64,000 nt of DNA from Bog-950 sp046329495 (GCA_046329495.1 JAXLUO010000004.1:186001-250000), one strand, 5' to 3'. Counted from the stretch's first letter, positions 52,227 through 61,704 are shown. A program made the numbers and translations. The notes: a model not told the origin generated them from the letters alone.

Positions 52227-55200
52227 TTATTTGGCAGCGCTTATAAACAACTTGCGGGTTATTACCTCGCCGTTATTCTTCACGCTCATCAGCACATAGC
52301 CTGCATCCAAATTGCTGAGGGTGCGGCTGTAAATGCTGCTCTTGCCAAACTTCTCGCTGCTCAGTTTCTGGCCAAGTATGTTGTAAATATCTATGGTAGC
52401 CTCTACCTGCTTCAGGTTGCTGAAATCAACAAACACGCGGTCGGCATTGCTCCACATACGCAGGCCGTTATTTTCAACGGCATCAATACCGGTAGCGGTT
52501 TTAGCCGTTACGGTAACCGTTTGGCTGGTGGTTGATGAACAACCTGCTGTATTGGTAACCGTTAAGCTAACGGTGTAAACACCTTCGGTAGCATACTGGT
52601 GGGTAGCCACGCTGCTTTGCGCACTGCTGCCGTCGCCAAAGTTCCAGTTGGTAGTAGCTGCGTTTACAGTGGTGCTGGTAAAGGTTACGTCCTCTCCTGT
52701 TTCAGCCACCTGGCTGCTGGCCTGCATACTGGCATTAACCGGTGTAACGCCGTTTACCTGTATGTTCTTAACCACGGTGTAGTTGTTGTTATCAACCAGG
52801 GTAACAGTGTAAACACCTGCAGGCAGGCTGCTTATTACAGCGTTGTTGCTGTTTAAGGTACCGGTAGCCATAGTTACATTATTGCTGTTGGCAATGGTGT
52901 AATTCCAGTTTGCGCTGCCGGCTTGTGTAATGTTCAGTTGGCCCTGTGCCTGGCAGGTAGCATCGGTAGTAGCAAATTTGGCGGCCGGTGTAAAGTGTAG
53001 TACAAAACGGTTCCAGTTATCGGTAGCGTTGGCGTTAAAGGTATAAGCACCGCTGCGCACATCGTGCCATACATTCAGTTGCTTATCTTCTAACATAATA
53101 TAGCTGGTAGGGTCAAAGCTGTTAACACCGTCAAAGCTAAAGGTATAGCTACCGTTAACGCCGGGTTCCATATTCAATGGTATGCTGTTGGTGGTTTCAA
53201 TATCCTTCACCACGTTTTGGCACAACCAGCTTTGGTTGCCGGCCATAGTAGTATACAAAGTATGGCGGGTTAAAGCGCCACCGCTCTTAACAGCATCAAA
53301 ACCTTCATCAAAGTTAGCGCTGGCATCTGCATTAAAGGCAATGGTTGTTGCATCAAGCAAATTACTGCTGTTGTTTTTAGCGGTAATGGTTAACTCGTGG
53401 TCGTTGGCTTGTTTCTGGAATGAAGGGCTGCCGCTGCGCGTGCGCTGGCTGGCGTTAATGGTATAGTTGGCGTTGCCATTTGTGCTCTTACGCACCATAA
53501 AGGCCTGGAAAGGCGCTACCACCGTAGCCGGTTGGTAACTGCCTGCATAAGGCCCTGTAGTGTTCCATACCATCTTAACCGGATCAAAGCCTGCTTGGTT
53601 GCCGCTAATATCCAAATCGCTCAGGTAAGGGTTGGCCACAATATGCCAGCCTGCATCTACCGAACGGCCCTGCAATGTATAGTTCTGCCAGCCGCCGGTA
53701 TTTGATAAATTGGTTGCCTGGTAACTGCCTGCTAAGTTTGGCGCACCGCTTACGGTAATTACGCCTGATGTGGTTTTGTAAACACTAAAACCATTAGTTG
53801 CCGATGCAGTGCCTGCGGTTTCAACTTTCCAACCGGCCTGGGCACAAGTGGCTCCATGGCTTTCGTCGTAGCTAAATACAGTACCCCATGGCGTGTTGTT
53901 AGCGCTGTTCAGTTCATCGCAGTTGCTGGTTGGAATAATGTAACCCGGTGTTCCGCTGGCGCCAAAAGCGCTAAGCGGTGTAGCCGTAATAGGGCTGCCC
54001 ATCAGGTGCTGGTTTTTAGCTGCACCGGCGGCATCGTAATAACGCTCGGCGGTAACATTGCCCGTTAAGCTGCCGCTAAAACCGCTGCTAAAGTTATCAA
54101 GCACCGCATAGCTGCTGCTGCCGGTACTGCGGAAACGCAGGATACCTGCGGTGGTATTCAAAGTGCCGGTTTCCAGTTCTACGGCCGTAAACACATCCAC
54201 CTGTGCACCACTGGCCAGGGTAGCCCCGGCTGTATTGGTTAAACGCAGCGTACTGAACGATAACTTGTTTTGTAATTGCTGTAAACCACTGCCCACCAGC
54301 GTAACGCGGCCTGCGCCCGTAAACTGAGCTGCCGTAGCAGTGCTGCTGCCCTTAACGGTGCCGCAAACCTGCACACCGCCGCCGGTTACAACGGTAATAA
54401 TGGCGCCGCCCTGTACCTCTATATCATGCACCGCTGTGCTGGTGCTTACAGTTGGTTGAATGGCAGTAGCAGGAACCAACACATCTTCGGCACAACTGTT
54501 TGGCCAGTGACCGTTGCTCCAGTTAGCATCATCGTGCCAATTGGTGTTATTACCTAACCAGGTATTTACACCACAGGTATTAACCGTTACCATTACCGAT
54601 CCGCTTGCTGTACAGCTATTGCTGTTGGTTACGGTTACGGTATAGGTAGTAGTACCAGCCGGACTAACCGAACCACTTGCTACGTTTCCTAAACCTGCAC
54701 TCCATGTATAGCCGCTGATGGTGCCGCTGCCTGCTGTGGCGTTGGCATTTAGGGTAGTGGCACTACCGCTGCAAATTGGCGAAGCACTGGCGCTTGGTGT
54801 TGTGGTTGGAACCGCATTTACCGTTACAACCTGCGATGCTAACGAAGCACACGTGCCATCCGATACCGAAACTTTGTAAGTGTTTGAACTGCTAACTGTA
54901 GTTGAAATACTGCTTCCGCCGTTGCTCCAGCTATAGCCGCTCATGCCGCTTGGTGCAGCAGTTAAAGTTACACTGCCACCGGGGCAAAATGCTGTTGGCC
55001 CACCTGCTGAAATCGTTGCGTTTACAGGGTTGTATTTAATTAAGGTAACGTCATCGATACGATACTGAACGGTTCCACTTGTTACATTACTAAAACGTAA
55101 GCGAACATTTGTTCCATAAGGCAGCGCATTATCTAAAACAACCTGTGACCAATTTGTTCCGCCTGTATTACTACCTGTAGGAACAGTTACCAGTCCTACG

Positions 55201-58200
55201 CTATAATAGCTTAAGCCATCAAGACTATACTCTACCAAAAGATCGTTGCCATTATCTGCATTGGTATTTTTGTTTAATCCGAAAGTTAATTTGTTTGGAA
55301 AGGCATTAGTTGTATTAATACCACCTATTTCAATTGTTTTAGTACCTGCTGTACCTGAATTAAAAGAGGTCATGAAGGCGTTCCCATTCCCACTGGCACC
55401 TGTATATCCAGCTGAAGGAGTTGTTATTTTAATTTCACCTAAACCAGCAAAGGAAAGTGTGCTATTACTCGCTGAATTATAGTTATTAATATCTGCTACT
55501 GTTGCACTTCCAAAATTTTCGGTAAAAACTTGAGTAGTGGTACCTGTAAGAGCACCACGTGCTACAAAGGCATTACTGCTTACAGTAGTAGTTGTTACAC
55601 AGCTCAGGCTTGTGGTCATTTCGCAGGTAACTACATCATTTACGTTTAAAGATGATGTGGAATAGCTCGTTCCCGTGCCCACATTCGAACCATTTACTTT
55701 CCATTGATAGCTTGGTGTGCCACCATTAACAGTAGTACCTACGTTAAATGTTTGAGCAACACCTGCACATACCGGGTTATTGGCTGAAGTTATATTGATA
55801 GAAGGAGTCACCGGCGTATTAATTGTAACACTTACGGGTCCTCTGGAAGCCGTGCAACCAAAACCATCGGTAATAGTAACTGTATAGTTACCGGTAGTTC
55901 CTACAGTTATTGATTGTGTTATAGCCGAAGTACTCCATGCATAAGTGCCACCTGCTGGGTTCGCTGTTAAATTCACAGTACCGGCACATTGCGAAACGGG
56001 GCCGCCTGGCGTAACGCTTGGTGTTGTGGCCGTTCCGTACGACATTACAACATCATCTATGCGGAACTGAATTGAACTGGAGATGTTGCTGTTGTTAGCA
56101 TTAGCAAAGTGCAATCGTAAGTTGGCAGCCTGAGGTAAGTACCCGATAGACTGAAGTTGATACCATCCTGCACTACCACTCGTAGTGGGTAGGGTACTTG
56201 CACCGTTATCGGCTCGTACCCAAGGTAAAGTAGTCCACGAAGAACCTCCATTGGTGCTAAACTCCAATATCAGATTTGAACCTGTTTCGCCATTTATGCT
56301 TTTAAATAAGCCAAAAGTTAATTTAATCGGCGCATAGCCTAAAGTGTTTATGCCATCAATAGTAAAGTCGTTTCCGTTATAGGTAAGAAATACGTTTGAG
56401 CCTCCGCTGGCACCCGTATAACCCGTACTTGCCGATGTATTCCTTAAATCACCGGAACCGCTCATGGTTAATGCATCATTATCGAAATCGTTATTTGTTT
56501 CATAAGTGCTTATTCCCGTTCCGCTTGTACCGTTAACCCCCATGCTTTCATTAAATATTACGGTTTGTGTATTATACTGAACGGCGATGTTTGATCCATT
56601 ATCAGTACCATTAAAAGCCGGTGCGCTGCCTATTACCCGAATACGATAGCCAGCGCCATTAGCAGTGTTACCCGGAATTGTAGCGCTGATGGTGCCGCTT
56701 ACTGTAGAAGTTACTGAACCTATGTTAATAGGACTGGCAAAACTGCCGCTGGCATCAGATAATTGGGCTGTAAATACGTTACCTGATAGAAAGTTACTGG
56801 CGGTATAAGATACAATAGCAGTGCTCCCGGGGCAATAGAAGTTTTTAGGTACGCTGGTGCTAAGCGTTGGTGTAGGCACATTAATGGTTAATACAGCACT
56901 GGTTGCATTGGTGGTTGCAGGGTTACCGTCGTTAACGGTTACAGTAGTAGTTCCACCGCCTGTTGTAAATTGAAACCCACCCGGAAAATTTAATACGCCT
57001 GCGCTAAATGCTGTTGGCGTATTAATCATAGTATATCCTGCACTATTACTAACGGTAACCGAACTGTTGACACTTAAATCCGTATTTCCGTTTGCATCCT
57101 GGGCGCGTACTATACCAGCTGTAGAAAAGGTGCTGTAATAGTTATTGATAGTTGGCGCAAAAGCAGTAGTAAAGTTCAACGCTGTAGCTGTTACATCCAC
57201 GGCATTGTTGGTAGCACCCGATTCAACAGCCGTTCCCGCACCCGGTGCAAACGGTGTGCCGCTTACACTGGCAGTAAAGCTGCTGCGGTCTACCTTAAAG
57301 GCCAGGTTCATACCGTCCACCGTGTTTGCTAATCCACCGCCTATTACCACGTTAATCCATAAGCTTAAGGTATAGGTTTTGCTGGTTCCATCGGCCACTT
57401 CACCTAACTGACCGGCACCTGTTGGTATCGAAGCAAAAGTAATGTTGGTTGCGTTAACAGTTCCTGCAAGGTTGTTGGTTCCGTCGCTAAGCGTTGCGCC
57501 TGCAATTACATTGGTCCAGTTGGCCACATCATTGCCTGTTCCCTGGCTTATTACCAGGTTGCTGATCAAAGTAGCTAAGGCATCATTACCGCTCACATCA
57601 TCCGTTACCGTAAAGTTGAAAACCGATACGGCAGCACCCGAGGTGTTGGCAATAGATGAAACTGAAACGGCCTCGCCGCCTGCGGCAGAGGTAACATCGC
57701 TAACCGGCGGATTGTTTACTATAATGTTACCGCTGGTAGCATTGGTGGTTCCGGTATTGCCGTCATCTACCGTTACGGTTACAGTAGCGCCGCCGTTAGT
57801 AAACTGAAAGTTGGAAGGAAAGGTAAATACGCCGGCTGCAAATGAACCGCTGGCATTTACCATACCCAGGCTGCCTGAATTAGTTATAGTTACCGCGCTG
57901 GCAAAATCCTTATCGGTATTGCCATTGGCATCCTGGGCACGAACCACACCAGCCGTTGTAAAGTTAGTATTGGGGTCAATAGTAGTAGGTGAAAACGCAG
58001 TTGTATAGTTTAAAGCAGTAGCTACTACTGTAACTACATTCTTACCAGTACCTGATTCTATTGCGCCTGTGCCTGTTGAAAACGGAGTGCCAGAAGCGCT
58101 GGCTGTAATGCTGCTTGCGGTAACTTTAAAGCCGAAGGCAAGACCATCAATAGTTGCCGGTAGCGTTCCCCCTAAGGCTGACTTTAAGTAAATCTTTAGC

Positions 58201-59276
58201 GTGTATGCTTTGTTGCCATTATCTGCAACGTAACCTAAGTCAGAACTTGTAGCAGTAGGTATACTGCTGAAAGTTATATTGGTAGCATTTACGGTCCCGG
58301 AAATTGAAGATGTTCCATCCGATAAGATGGCGCCCGCAATGGCTTGCGTCCAGTCGGAGATAGTGTTGCCAGTTCCCTGGTTAATTACCACATCGGTAAT
58401 CAAGGTATTTAAGGCATCATCGCTAGTTGAATCGTCTTTAATGTAGAAGTTAAATGCAGAAGCTGCAGCACCAGAAGTGTTAACCAAAGATGAAATGGTA
58501 GCTGGCGAAGCTGTACCCGCTACACCTACATTGGAAGTTGGTGTTGATGAAATTGTAGCATTAATGGTAACGTCATCTAATACTAAAATATGATCGCTAT
58601 TTGCATCATTCAAATCTTCCCAACGGAGCATTATTTCCTGGCCATTGGCAAGGTTTAAAGAACTAATGGTATAGCTAATGCCTGCTGATTTATTTGCAGT
58701 AGCATTTCCATCTAAAGCTAAGGCTGTTGATCCCGTTTGAGGTGAAGTAAACTTACTAGTAGTGGCGGTATAGCCAGTACCGGTTACAGATGTGATTGAA
58801 GCCCCCGTAAGATAAGTTAATACCAAATCTTGAGTACTGGTATTGGCTTCACGTCTCCATTGCTCTCCTGTCCAGGTTATTGTCAATGACGTAATTACTG
58901 AACCCGTATTGTTTTTTAGTCTCCAACCCAAATAATTTTTACCTGTACTTGCGGCCCCTGTATATGCATTTGACGTAACATACCCCAATGCACGATCCGC
59001 CAAGGCATTAGTGCCTAAAACACCAAATGAATAAAAACCGGCTGTGGTTGTAGTGCCCGTATTAACCCCAACAGTGGTAATCGAGGCAGTTGCGTCTGTG
59101 GCTGCATACCAACCAGTTAACGTAGAGTTATTTGTCCAGGAGCTGGCGGAGGTGCCTAATCCATCAAAGTTTTGGGTATAATCAGTTCCTCCAGCAGCAA
59201 TGGAAAATTGTGCATTTGCGTAGTTACCAAATAATAAAGTACAGATAACGAATAGCGTCAGGGAGAGTTTGTTCAT
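52227..59276 (-). CDS. Giant T9SS type A surface protein with internal duplications
   Basis: A 2349-residue protein with a signal peptide (MNKLSLTLFVICTLLFGNYANAQ). Order: jelly-roll-like domain (~25-240); two tandem ~270-residue repeats (~244-523 and ~524-800; both with VNATNITF and RAQDANGNTD); two lamin/jelly-roll-like modules (~900-1080 and ~1245-1415; STGYTGASGG / SAGYTGASGN) separated by Ig-like domains (~1080-1240); an Ig-like region (~1420-1560); a G8-like segment (WHDDANWSNGHWP, ~1570-1730); a T9SS-cargo region (VTAERYYDAAG, ~1740-2080); PKD (~2180-2260, WNFGDGSSAQ); and a type A T9SS domain (~2270-2349, FVDFSNLKQVEATIDIYN). No catalytic site seen. Probable cell-surface adhesin. Confidence 0.87.
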   Translation of the reverse strand: MNKLSLTLFVICTLLFGNYANAQFSIAAGGTDYTQNFDGLGTSASSWTNNSTLTGWYAATDATASITTVGVNTGTTTTAGFYSFGVLGTNALADRALGYVTSNAYTGAASTGKNYLGWRLKNNTGSVITSLTITWTGEQWRREANTSTQDLVLTYLTGASITSVTGTGYTATTSKFTSPQTGSTALALDGNATANKSAGISYTISSLNLANGQEIMLRWEDLNDANSDHILVLDDVTINATISSTPTSNVGVAGTASPATISSLVNTSGAAASAFNFYIKDDSTSDDALNTLITDVVINQGTGNTISDWTQAIAGAILSDGTSSISGTVNATNITFSSIPTATSSDLGYVADNGNKAYTLKIYLKSALGGTLPATIDGLAFGFKVTASSITASASGTPFSTGTGAIESGTGKNVVTVVATALNYTTAFSPTTIDPNTNFTTAGVVRAQDANGNTDKDFASAVTITNSGSLGMVNASGSFAAGVFTFPSNFQFTNGGATVTVTVDDGNTGTTNATSGNIIVNNPPVSDVTSAAGGEAVSVSSIANTSGAAVSVFNFTVTDDVSGNDALATLISNLVISQGTGNDVANWTNVIAGATLSDGTNNLAGTVNATNITFASIPTGAGQLGEVADGTSKTYTLSLWINVVIGGGLANTVDGMNLAFKVDRSSFTASVSGTPFAPGAGTAVESGATNNAVDVTATALNFTTAFAPTINNYYSTFSTAGIVRAQDANGNTDLSVNSSVTVSNSAGYTMINTPTAFSAGVLNFPGGFQFTTGGGTTTVTVNDGNPATTNATSAVLTINVPTPTLSTSVPKNFYCPGSTAIVSYTASNFLSGNVFTAQLSDASGSFASPINIGSVTSTVSGTISATIPGNTANGAGYRIRVIGSAPAFNGTDNGSNIAVQYNTQTVIFNESMGVNGTSGTGISTYETNNDFDNDALTMSGSGDLRNTSASTGYTGASGGSNVFLTYNGNDFTIDGINTLGYAPIKLTFGLFKSINGETGSNLILEFSTNGGSSWTTLPWVRADNGASTLPTTSGSAGWYQLQSIGYLPQAANLRLHFANANNSNISSSIQFRIDDVVMSYGTATTPSVTPGGPVSQCAGTVNLTANPAGGTYAWSTSAITQSITVGTTGNYTVTITDGFGCTASRGPVSVTINTPVTPSINITSANNPVCAGVAQTFNVGTTVNGGTPSYQWKVNGSNVGTGTSYSTSSLNVNDVVTCEMTTSLSCVTTTTVSSNAFVARGALTGTTTQVFTENFGSATVADINNYNSASNSTLSFAGLGEIKITTPSAGYTGASGNGNAFMTSFNSGTAGTKTIEIGGINTTNAFPNKLTFGLNKNTNADNGNDLLVEYSLDGLSYYSVGLVTVPTGSNTGGTNWSQVVLDNALPYGTNVRLRFSNVTSGTVQYRIDDVTLIKYNPVNATISAGGPTAFCPGGSVTLTAAPSGMSGYSWSNGGSSISTTVSSSNTYKVSVSDGTCASLASQVVTVNAVPTTTPSASASPICSGSATTLNANATAGSGTISGYTWSAGLGNVASGSVSPAGTTTYTVTVTNSNSCTASGSVMVTVNTCGVNTWLGNNTNWHDDANWSNGHWPNSCAEDVLVPATAIQPTVSTSTAVHDIEVQGGAIITVVTGGGVQVCGTVKGSSTATAAQFTGAGRVTLVGSGLQQLQNKLSFSTLRLTNTAGATLASGAQVDVFTAVELETGTLNTTAGILRFRSTGSSSYAVLDNFSSGFSGSLTGNVTAERYYDAAGAAKNQHLMGSPITATPLSAFGASGTPGYIIPTSNCDELNSANNTPWGTVFSYDESHGATCAQAGWKVETAGTASATNGFSVYKTTSGVITVSGAPNLAGSYQATNLSNTGGWQNYTLQGRSVDAGWHIVANPYLSDLDISGNQAGFDPVKMVWNTTGPYAGSYQPATVVAPFQAFMVRKSTNGNANYTINASQRTRSGSPSFQKQANDHELTITAKNNSSNLLDATTIAFNADASANFDEGFDAVKSGGALTRHTLYTTMAGNQSWLCQNVVKDIETTNSIPLNMEPGVNGSYTFSFDGVNSFDPTSYIMLEDKQLNVWHDVRSGAYTFNANATDNWNRFVLHFTPAAKFATTDATCQAQGQLNITQAGSANWNYTIANSNNVTMATGTLNSNNAVISSLPAGVYTVTLVDNNNYTVVKNIQVNGVTPVNASMQASSQVAETGEDVTFTSTTVNAATTNWNFGDGSSAQSSVATHQYATEGVYTVSLTVTNTAGCSSTTSQTVTVTAKTATGIDAVENNGLRMWSNADRVFVDFSNLKQVEATIDIYNILGQKLSSEKFGKSSIYSRTLSNLDAGYVLMSVKNNGEVITRKLFISAAK
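56880..58545 (-). repeat. Internal tandem duplication within the 2349-codon gene
   Basis: Two consecutive coding segments of ~270-280 codons encode clearly related sequences: SGTVNATNITFSSIPT and AGTVNATNITFASIPT; TTAGVVRAQDANGNTDK and STAGIVRAQDANGNTDL; both end in a TTNATS strand. The similarity is visible in the protein but only partial in DNA, so the duplication is old. Confidence 0.8.
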
Positions 59277-59310
59277 ATAACTATGTTAGTGTGTGTCAGA
59301 AAAACCTTGG

Positions 59311-59318
59311 CAAAAGTA
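59311..59318 (-). promoter_or_regulatory. Candidate -7 element of the 2349-codon gene
   Basis: TACTTTTG on the minus strand matches TAnnTTTG and lies 35 bases upstream of the start codon. No TTTG at the expected upstream distance was found. Confidence 0.4.
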
Positions 59319-59333
59319 AACGAAACACCCAAA

Positions 59334-59630
59334 AAAAGGCAGTTCGCTTATTAACTAATTTTTAATTCGTTCTTAAATATGTTAATAACCTGTTCTACTA
59401 CTGTAAATCAAGCTATTAGCCCGCTAAACCGGGGCTGTGGGTGAGTACGTTAAAACAACGCATTTTCAGCGTCAGGGGTAGCACAAAAATAATACGAAAA
59501 CGCCGCTTGTCAAGAGCAACGAACAGAAATAACAGAAATATAATATCCACCACCCATCCGCATCTGCCAAAACCAGCCTACATCCGTCTTCGGTTTATAT
59601 AAAAGAAAGCAAAATAAATACGCCGGTAGC
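59334..59630. other. Intergenic region, nothing recognised
   Basis: AT-rich upstream of the giant gene, then mixed sequence leading into the repeat block. No gene, tRNA or strong hairpin noted. Confidence 0.4.
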
Positions 59631-59960
59631 GGTTCTTCCGGTTGCTGTCAACCTGAGCGGTCACAATTGCTCGTGACGAAGAGCAGTAGGCAGCAAGGCC
59701 CTGGGTTGCGGTTCTTCCTTTAGGAAGTTAGTAGGCAGCAAGGTCATGGGTTGTGGTTCTTCCGGTTGCTGTCAACCTGAGCGGTCACGATTGCTCGTGA
59801 CGAAGAGCAGTAGGCAGCAAGGCCCTGGGTTGCGGTTCTTCCTTTAGGAAGTTAGTAGGTAGCGCAGCCCTGGGGGTGTTGCATTTGTATTTCAAGTTCC
59901 CCTCCTTGATAAGGAGGGGTGTCCGAACTGCGTGAAACGCGGGGCGGACAGGGTGGTTGC
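59631..59960. repeat. Extragenic repeat block, left copy (tandem 124-bp units plus a CCCCTCCTT hairpin element)
   Basis: Two 124-base units lie head to tail (59631-59754 and 59755-59878); both start GGTTCTTCCGGTTGCTGTCA and contain the dyad CTTCCTTTAGGAAG. The first ~110 bases differ at few positions. They are followed by a CCCCTCCTT-gat-AAGGAGGGG hairpin element (59899-59919) and a GTGAAACGC-type tail to 59960. A related block lies at 61253-61520 in the same orientation. Confidence 0.85.
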
Positions 59961-60081
59961 ATACTTGCTCACTCAGCGCTCAACCCAAAGTCCTACAGGC
60001 CGCACCTACGACGCTTTAATAGATTTGTGCTTGTGTCTACAAACAGGCCACCCCTCTGGGGCTAAAACGCATTTACTACCT

Positions 60082-60109
60082 GTCACCCTGAGCGTAGTCG
60101 AAGGGCGAC
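60082..60109. repeat. Extragenic repeat of the CCTGAGCGTAGTCGAAGG type
   Basis: GTCACCCTGAGCGTAGTCGA followed by AGGGCGAC is an imperfect inverted repeat. The string is widespread as an extragenic repeat in many bacteria, from memory. Translation of it produces spurious TLSVVEG peptides. Confidence 0.7.
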
Positions 60110-60247
60110 ATCGCAAAGCACTATCCTCTGCCACTGCGGCACTCTCCGTAACATGGATTCGACTACACTCTCCATGACATACTCGTTAGGTAGAAGGTAG
60201 CAAAGCCATGCGTAGCGCTCCTTACTTGCCGGTAAAGCAACAATAAT

Positions 60248-61147
60248 TTACTTGCCTACCTCAATTACCTCCTTTGTGCTTACGCCATCCTTATCGGTAA
60301 CTTCAATTTCTATCAGCCCCGAAGTCTGCTCCGCTTTTAACGTGCTTATAAAAAATTTGTCTTCGGCGTTATAAGTAACAGGAGTCCCGTTTACCCGCAC
60401 ATTTTTTACAGCACTGCCATCCTTGGCTGCTGCCAGTGCAATAATTTCTATACGCGTATCTGCAGGGCCTTCCGGCTTGGCAACTTTGCTTAAAACACGC
60501 AACACCGGTAATTCCGATAGCTTAATGGAACCAACACCCTGTTGTTGCAGCATTTCATTTTTAAATGCTTGCGGGTGCGAATAACATAATACAGCACGGT
60601 ACGAAAAGGCGCTGTTTCTTTTAAACAAGTCTACAAGAAACTTCCACTCGCTGCCACTTCCATCTGTAGTTCCGGCTAAAGTGCTATCTAAACCGGCGGA
60701 GCCATTCCGTGTTGCATATGCCGGTGGCATATACTGCTGCGTAATGTCGAACGGCTGATTATTGATAAACAGCAAAAACACATCTTTACCGAAAGGTGGC
60801 GTAATAATAACATTCATCTTAACCCGCAGTGTGCTGCCTGCATTTACACGGCATTCCTTCTTAACATCTACCGTGCCATTCGCAGGCACAAACATGGCTC
60901 TTTCTGTAATTCCTAAGTAGGCCAAATTAAAATATACCGTGGCTTGTGTATTATTTTCAATTACAGGCACCAGTGTATCTCCTTCATAAATATGGCCGCC
61001 TTCTACTCTTTTACCGTCCGGAGTTTCAAAATAAAAAACAACACCCGGTTTTTTTATTTCAGTGTTGCCACCCGTATTTGCACACAGTAAAAATGCAACC
61101 GCCGGTAACAGCAACCACGCAAGTTTTAGAATAGAAATTTTATGCAT
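60248..61147 (-). CDS. Exported DUF4384-like protein
   Basis: From the ATG at 61147 (MHKISILKLAWLLLPAVAFLL) it has 299 residues. A TTG two codons earlier is possible but less likely. A signal peptide is followed by a beta-rich domain (~30-145) with VYFNLAYLGITERAMFVPANG and ITPPFGKDVFLLFINNQPFDI, a pattern like DUF4384 (progress from a strand to pPfG to a strand ending in P-[IL]-D-[IL]). The C-terminal ~100 residues form an Ig-like domain with NVRVNGTPVTYNAEDKFF. Role unknown. It lies alone between two related extragenic repeat blocks. Confidence 0.6.
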   Translation of the reverse strand: MHKISILKLAWLLLPAVAFLLCANTGGNTEIKKPGVVFYFETPDGKRVEGGHIYEGDTLVPVIENNTQATVYFNLAYLGITERAMFVPANGTVDVKKECRVNAGSTLRVKMNVIITPPFGKDVFLLFINNQPFDITQQYMPPAYATRNGSAGLDSTLAGTTDGSGSEWKFLVDLFKRNSAFSYRAVLCYSHPQAFKNEMLQQQGVGSIKLSELPVLRVLSKVAKPEGPADTRIEIIALAAAKDGSAVKNVRVNGTPVTYNAEDKFFISTLKAEQTSGLIEIEVTDKDGVSTKEVIEVGK

Positions 61148-61252
61148 GTTCAAATATATAGTTATGAAGGTTGCATATGTATACCATAAAAGTAGTATTT
61201 CGATACAGATAGTTTTTTATCTGCACCCTTAGCAATGCCCTATGTACCCGTC

Positions 61253-61520
61253 CTTCCGGTGAACGTCACGCTGATCGGTCCCAATTGCTCGTGACGGAGA
61301 GTAGTAGGCAGCAAGGCCCAGGGTAGCGGTTCTTCCTTTAGGAAGTTAGTAGGCAGCAAGGCCCAAGGTAGCGGTTCTTCCTTTAGGAAGTTAGTAGGTA
61401 ATAAGGCTCTGGGGTGTTGCATTTGTATTTCAAGATTCCCCTCCTTTGTAAGGAGGGGTGTCCGAACTGCGTGAAACGCAGGTTGGCCAGGGTGGTTGCG
61501 CACGTGCCCACTCAGCGCTT
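61253..61520. repeat. Extragenic repeat block, right copy
   Basis: Related to the block at 59631-59960: it contains GTGACG...GTAGTAGGCAGCAAGGCC, then two 45-base subunits (61322 and 61367) with CTTCCTTTAGGAAG, a CCCCTCCTT-TGT-AAGGAGGGG hairpin (61438-61458) and a GTGAAACGC tail. Peptides read through it are artefacts. Confidence 0.8.
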
Positions 61521-61572
61521 ACAACCTGAGCACCAAACCCCAAAGCAAAATTGTTAATTATAAGTATCTTTA

Positions 61573-61604
61573 TTTGAAACATTAAATCCTTATTATTATC
61601 TTTA
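61573..61604 (+). promoter_or_regulatory. Strong promoter-like site with no gene close behind
   Basis: TTTG (61573-61576), a 20-base spacer, then TATCTTTA (61597-61604), one base off TAnnTTTG. Start of transcription is predicted near 61607. The next annotated gene begins ~480 bases later and has its own candidate element, so this promoter may drive a non-coding RNA. Confidence 0.5.
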
Positions 61605-61605
61605 C

Positions 61606-61700
61606 CTCCAAAGTTCTTTGAAAACCGTGTAAACACTACAGCCACTCCCGGTCCATCACCAGCAACCGGGAGACAGGGGAAAAGTGTGTCCGGTCCGGAG
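61606..61700 (+). ncRNA. Candidate structured RNA with rRNA-leader-like boxA
   Basis: Directly after the promoter-like site lies GTTCTTTGAAAAC (61613-61625), which matches the boxA antitermination sequence of rRNA operon leaders. No 16S rRNA follows. Four stems can stack: CTCC (61606-61609)/GGAG (61697-61700); ACCG (61624-61627)/CGGT (61691-61694); ACACT (61633-61637)/AGTGT (61683-61687); CTCCCGGT (61645-61652)/ACCGGGAG (61665-61672). The last is a strong hairpin. It may be a stable small RNA or the remnant of an rRNA leader. No clear intrinsic terminator is seen. Confidence 0.35.
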
Positions 61701-61704
61701 CTGT

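Noticed and set aside
52017..52535. 172-codon + strand reading frame
   Set aside because: It overlaps the giant minus-strand gene, has no recognisable signal or domain, and ends inside a well-supported coding sequence.
59631..59878. Possible CRISPR array
   Set aside because: The units are 124 bases, nearly identical throughout and only two in number; there are no variable spacers and no cas genes.
59932..60177. 81-codon + strand reading frame
   Set aside because: It is read through extragenic repeats and includes the TLSVVEG peptide that marks the CCTGAGCGTAGTCGAAGG repeat.
61240..61645. Two minus-strand reading frames with a repeated ALLPTNFLKEEPLPW peptide
   Set aside because: They are translations of the 45-base extragenic subunits, not genes.
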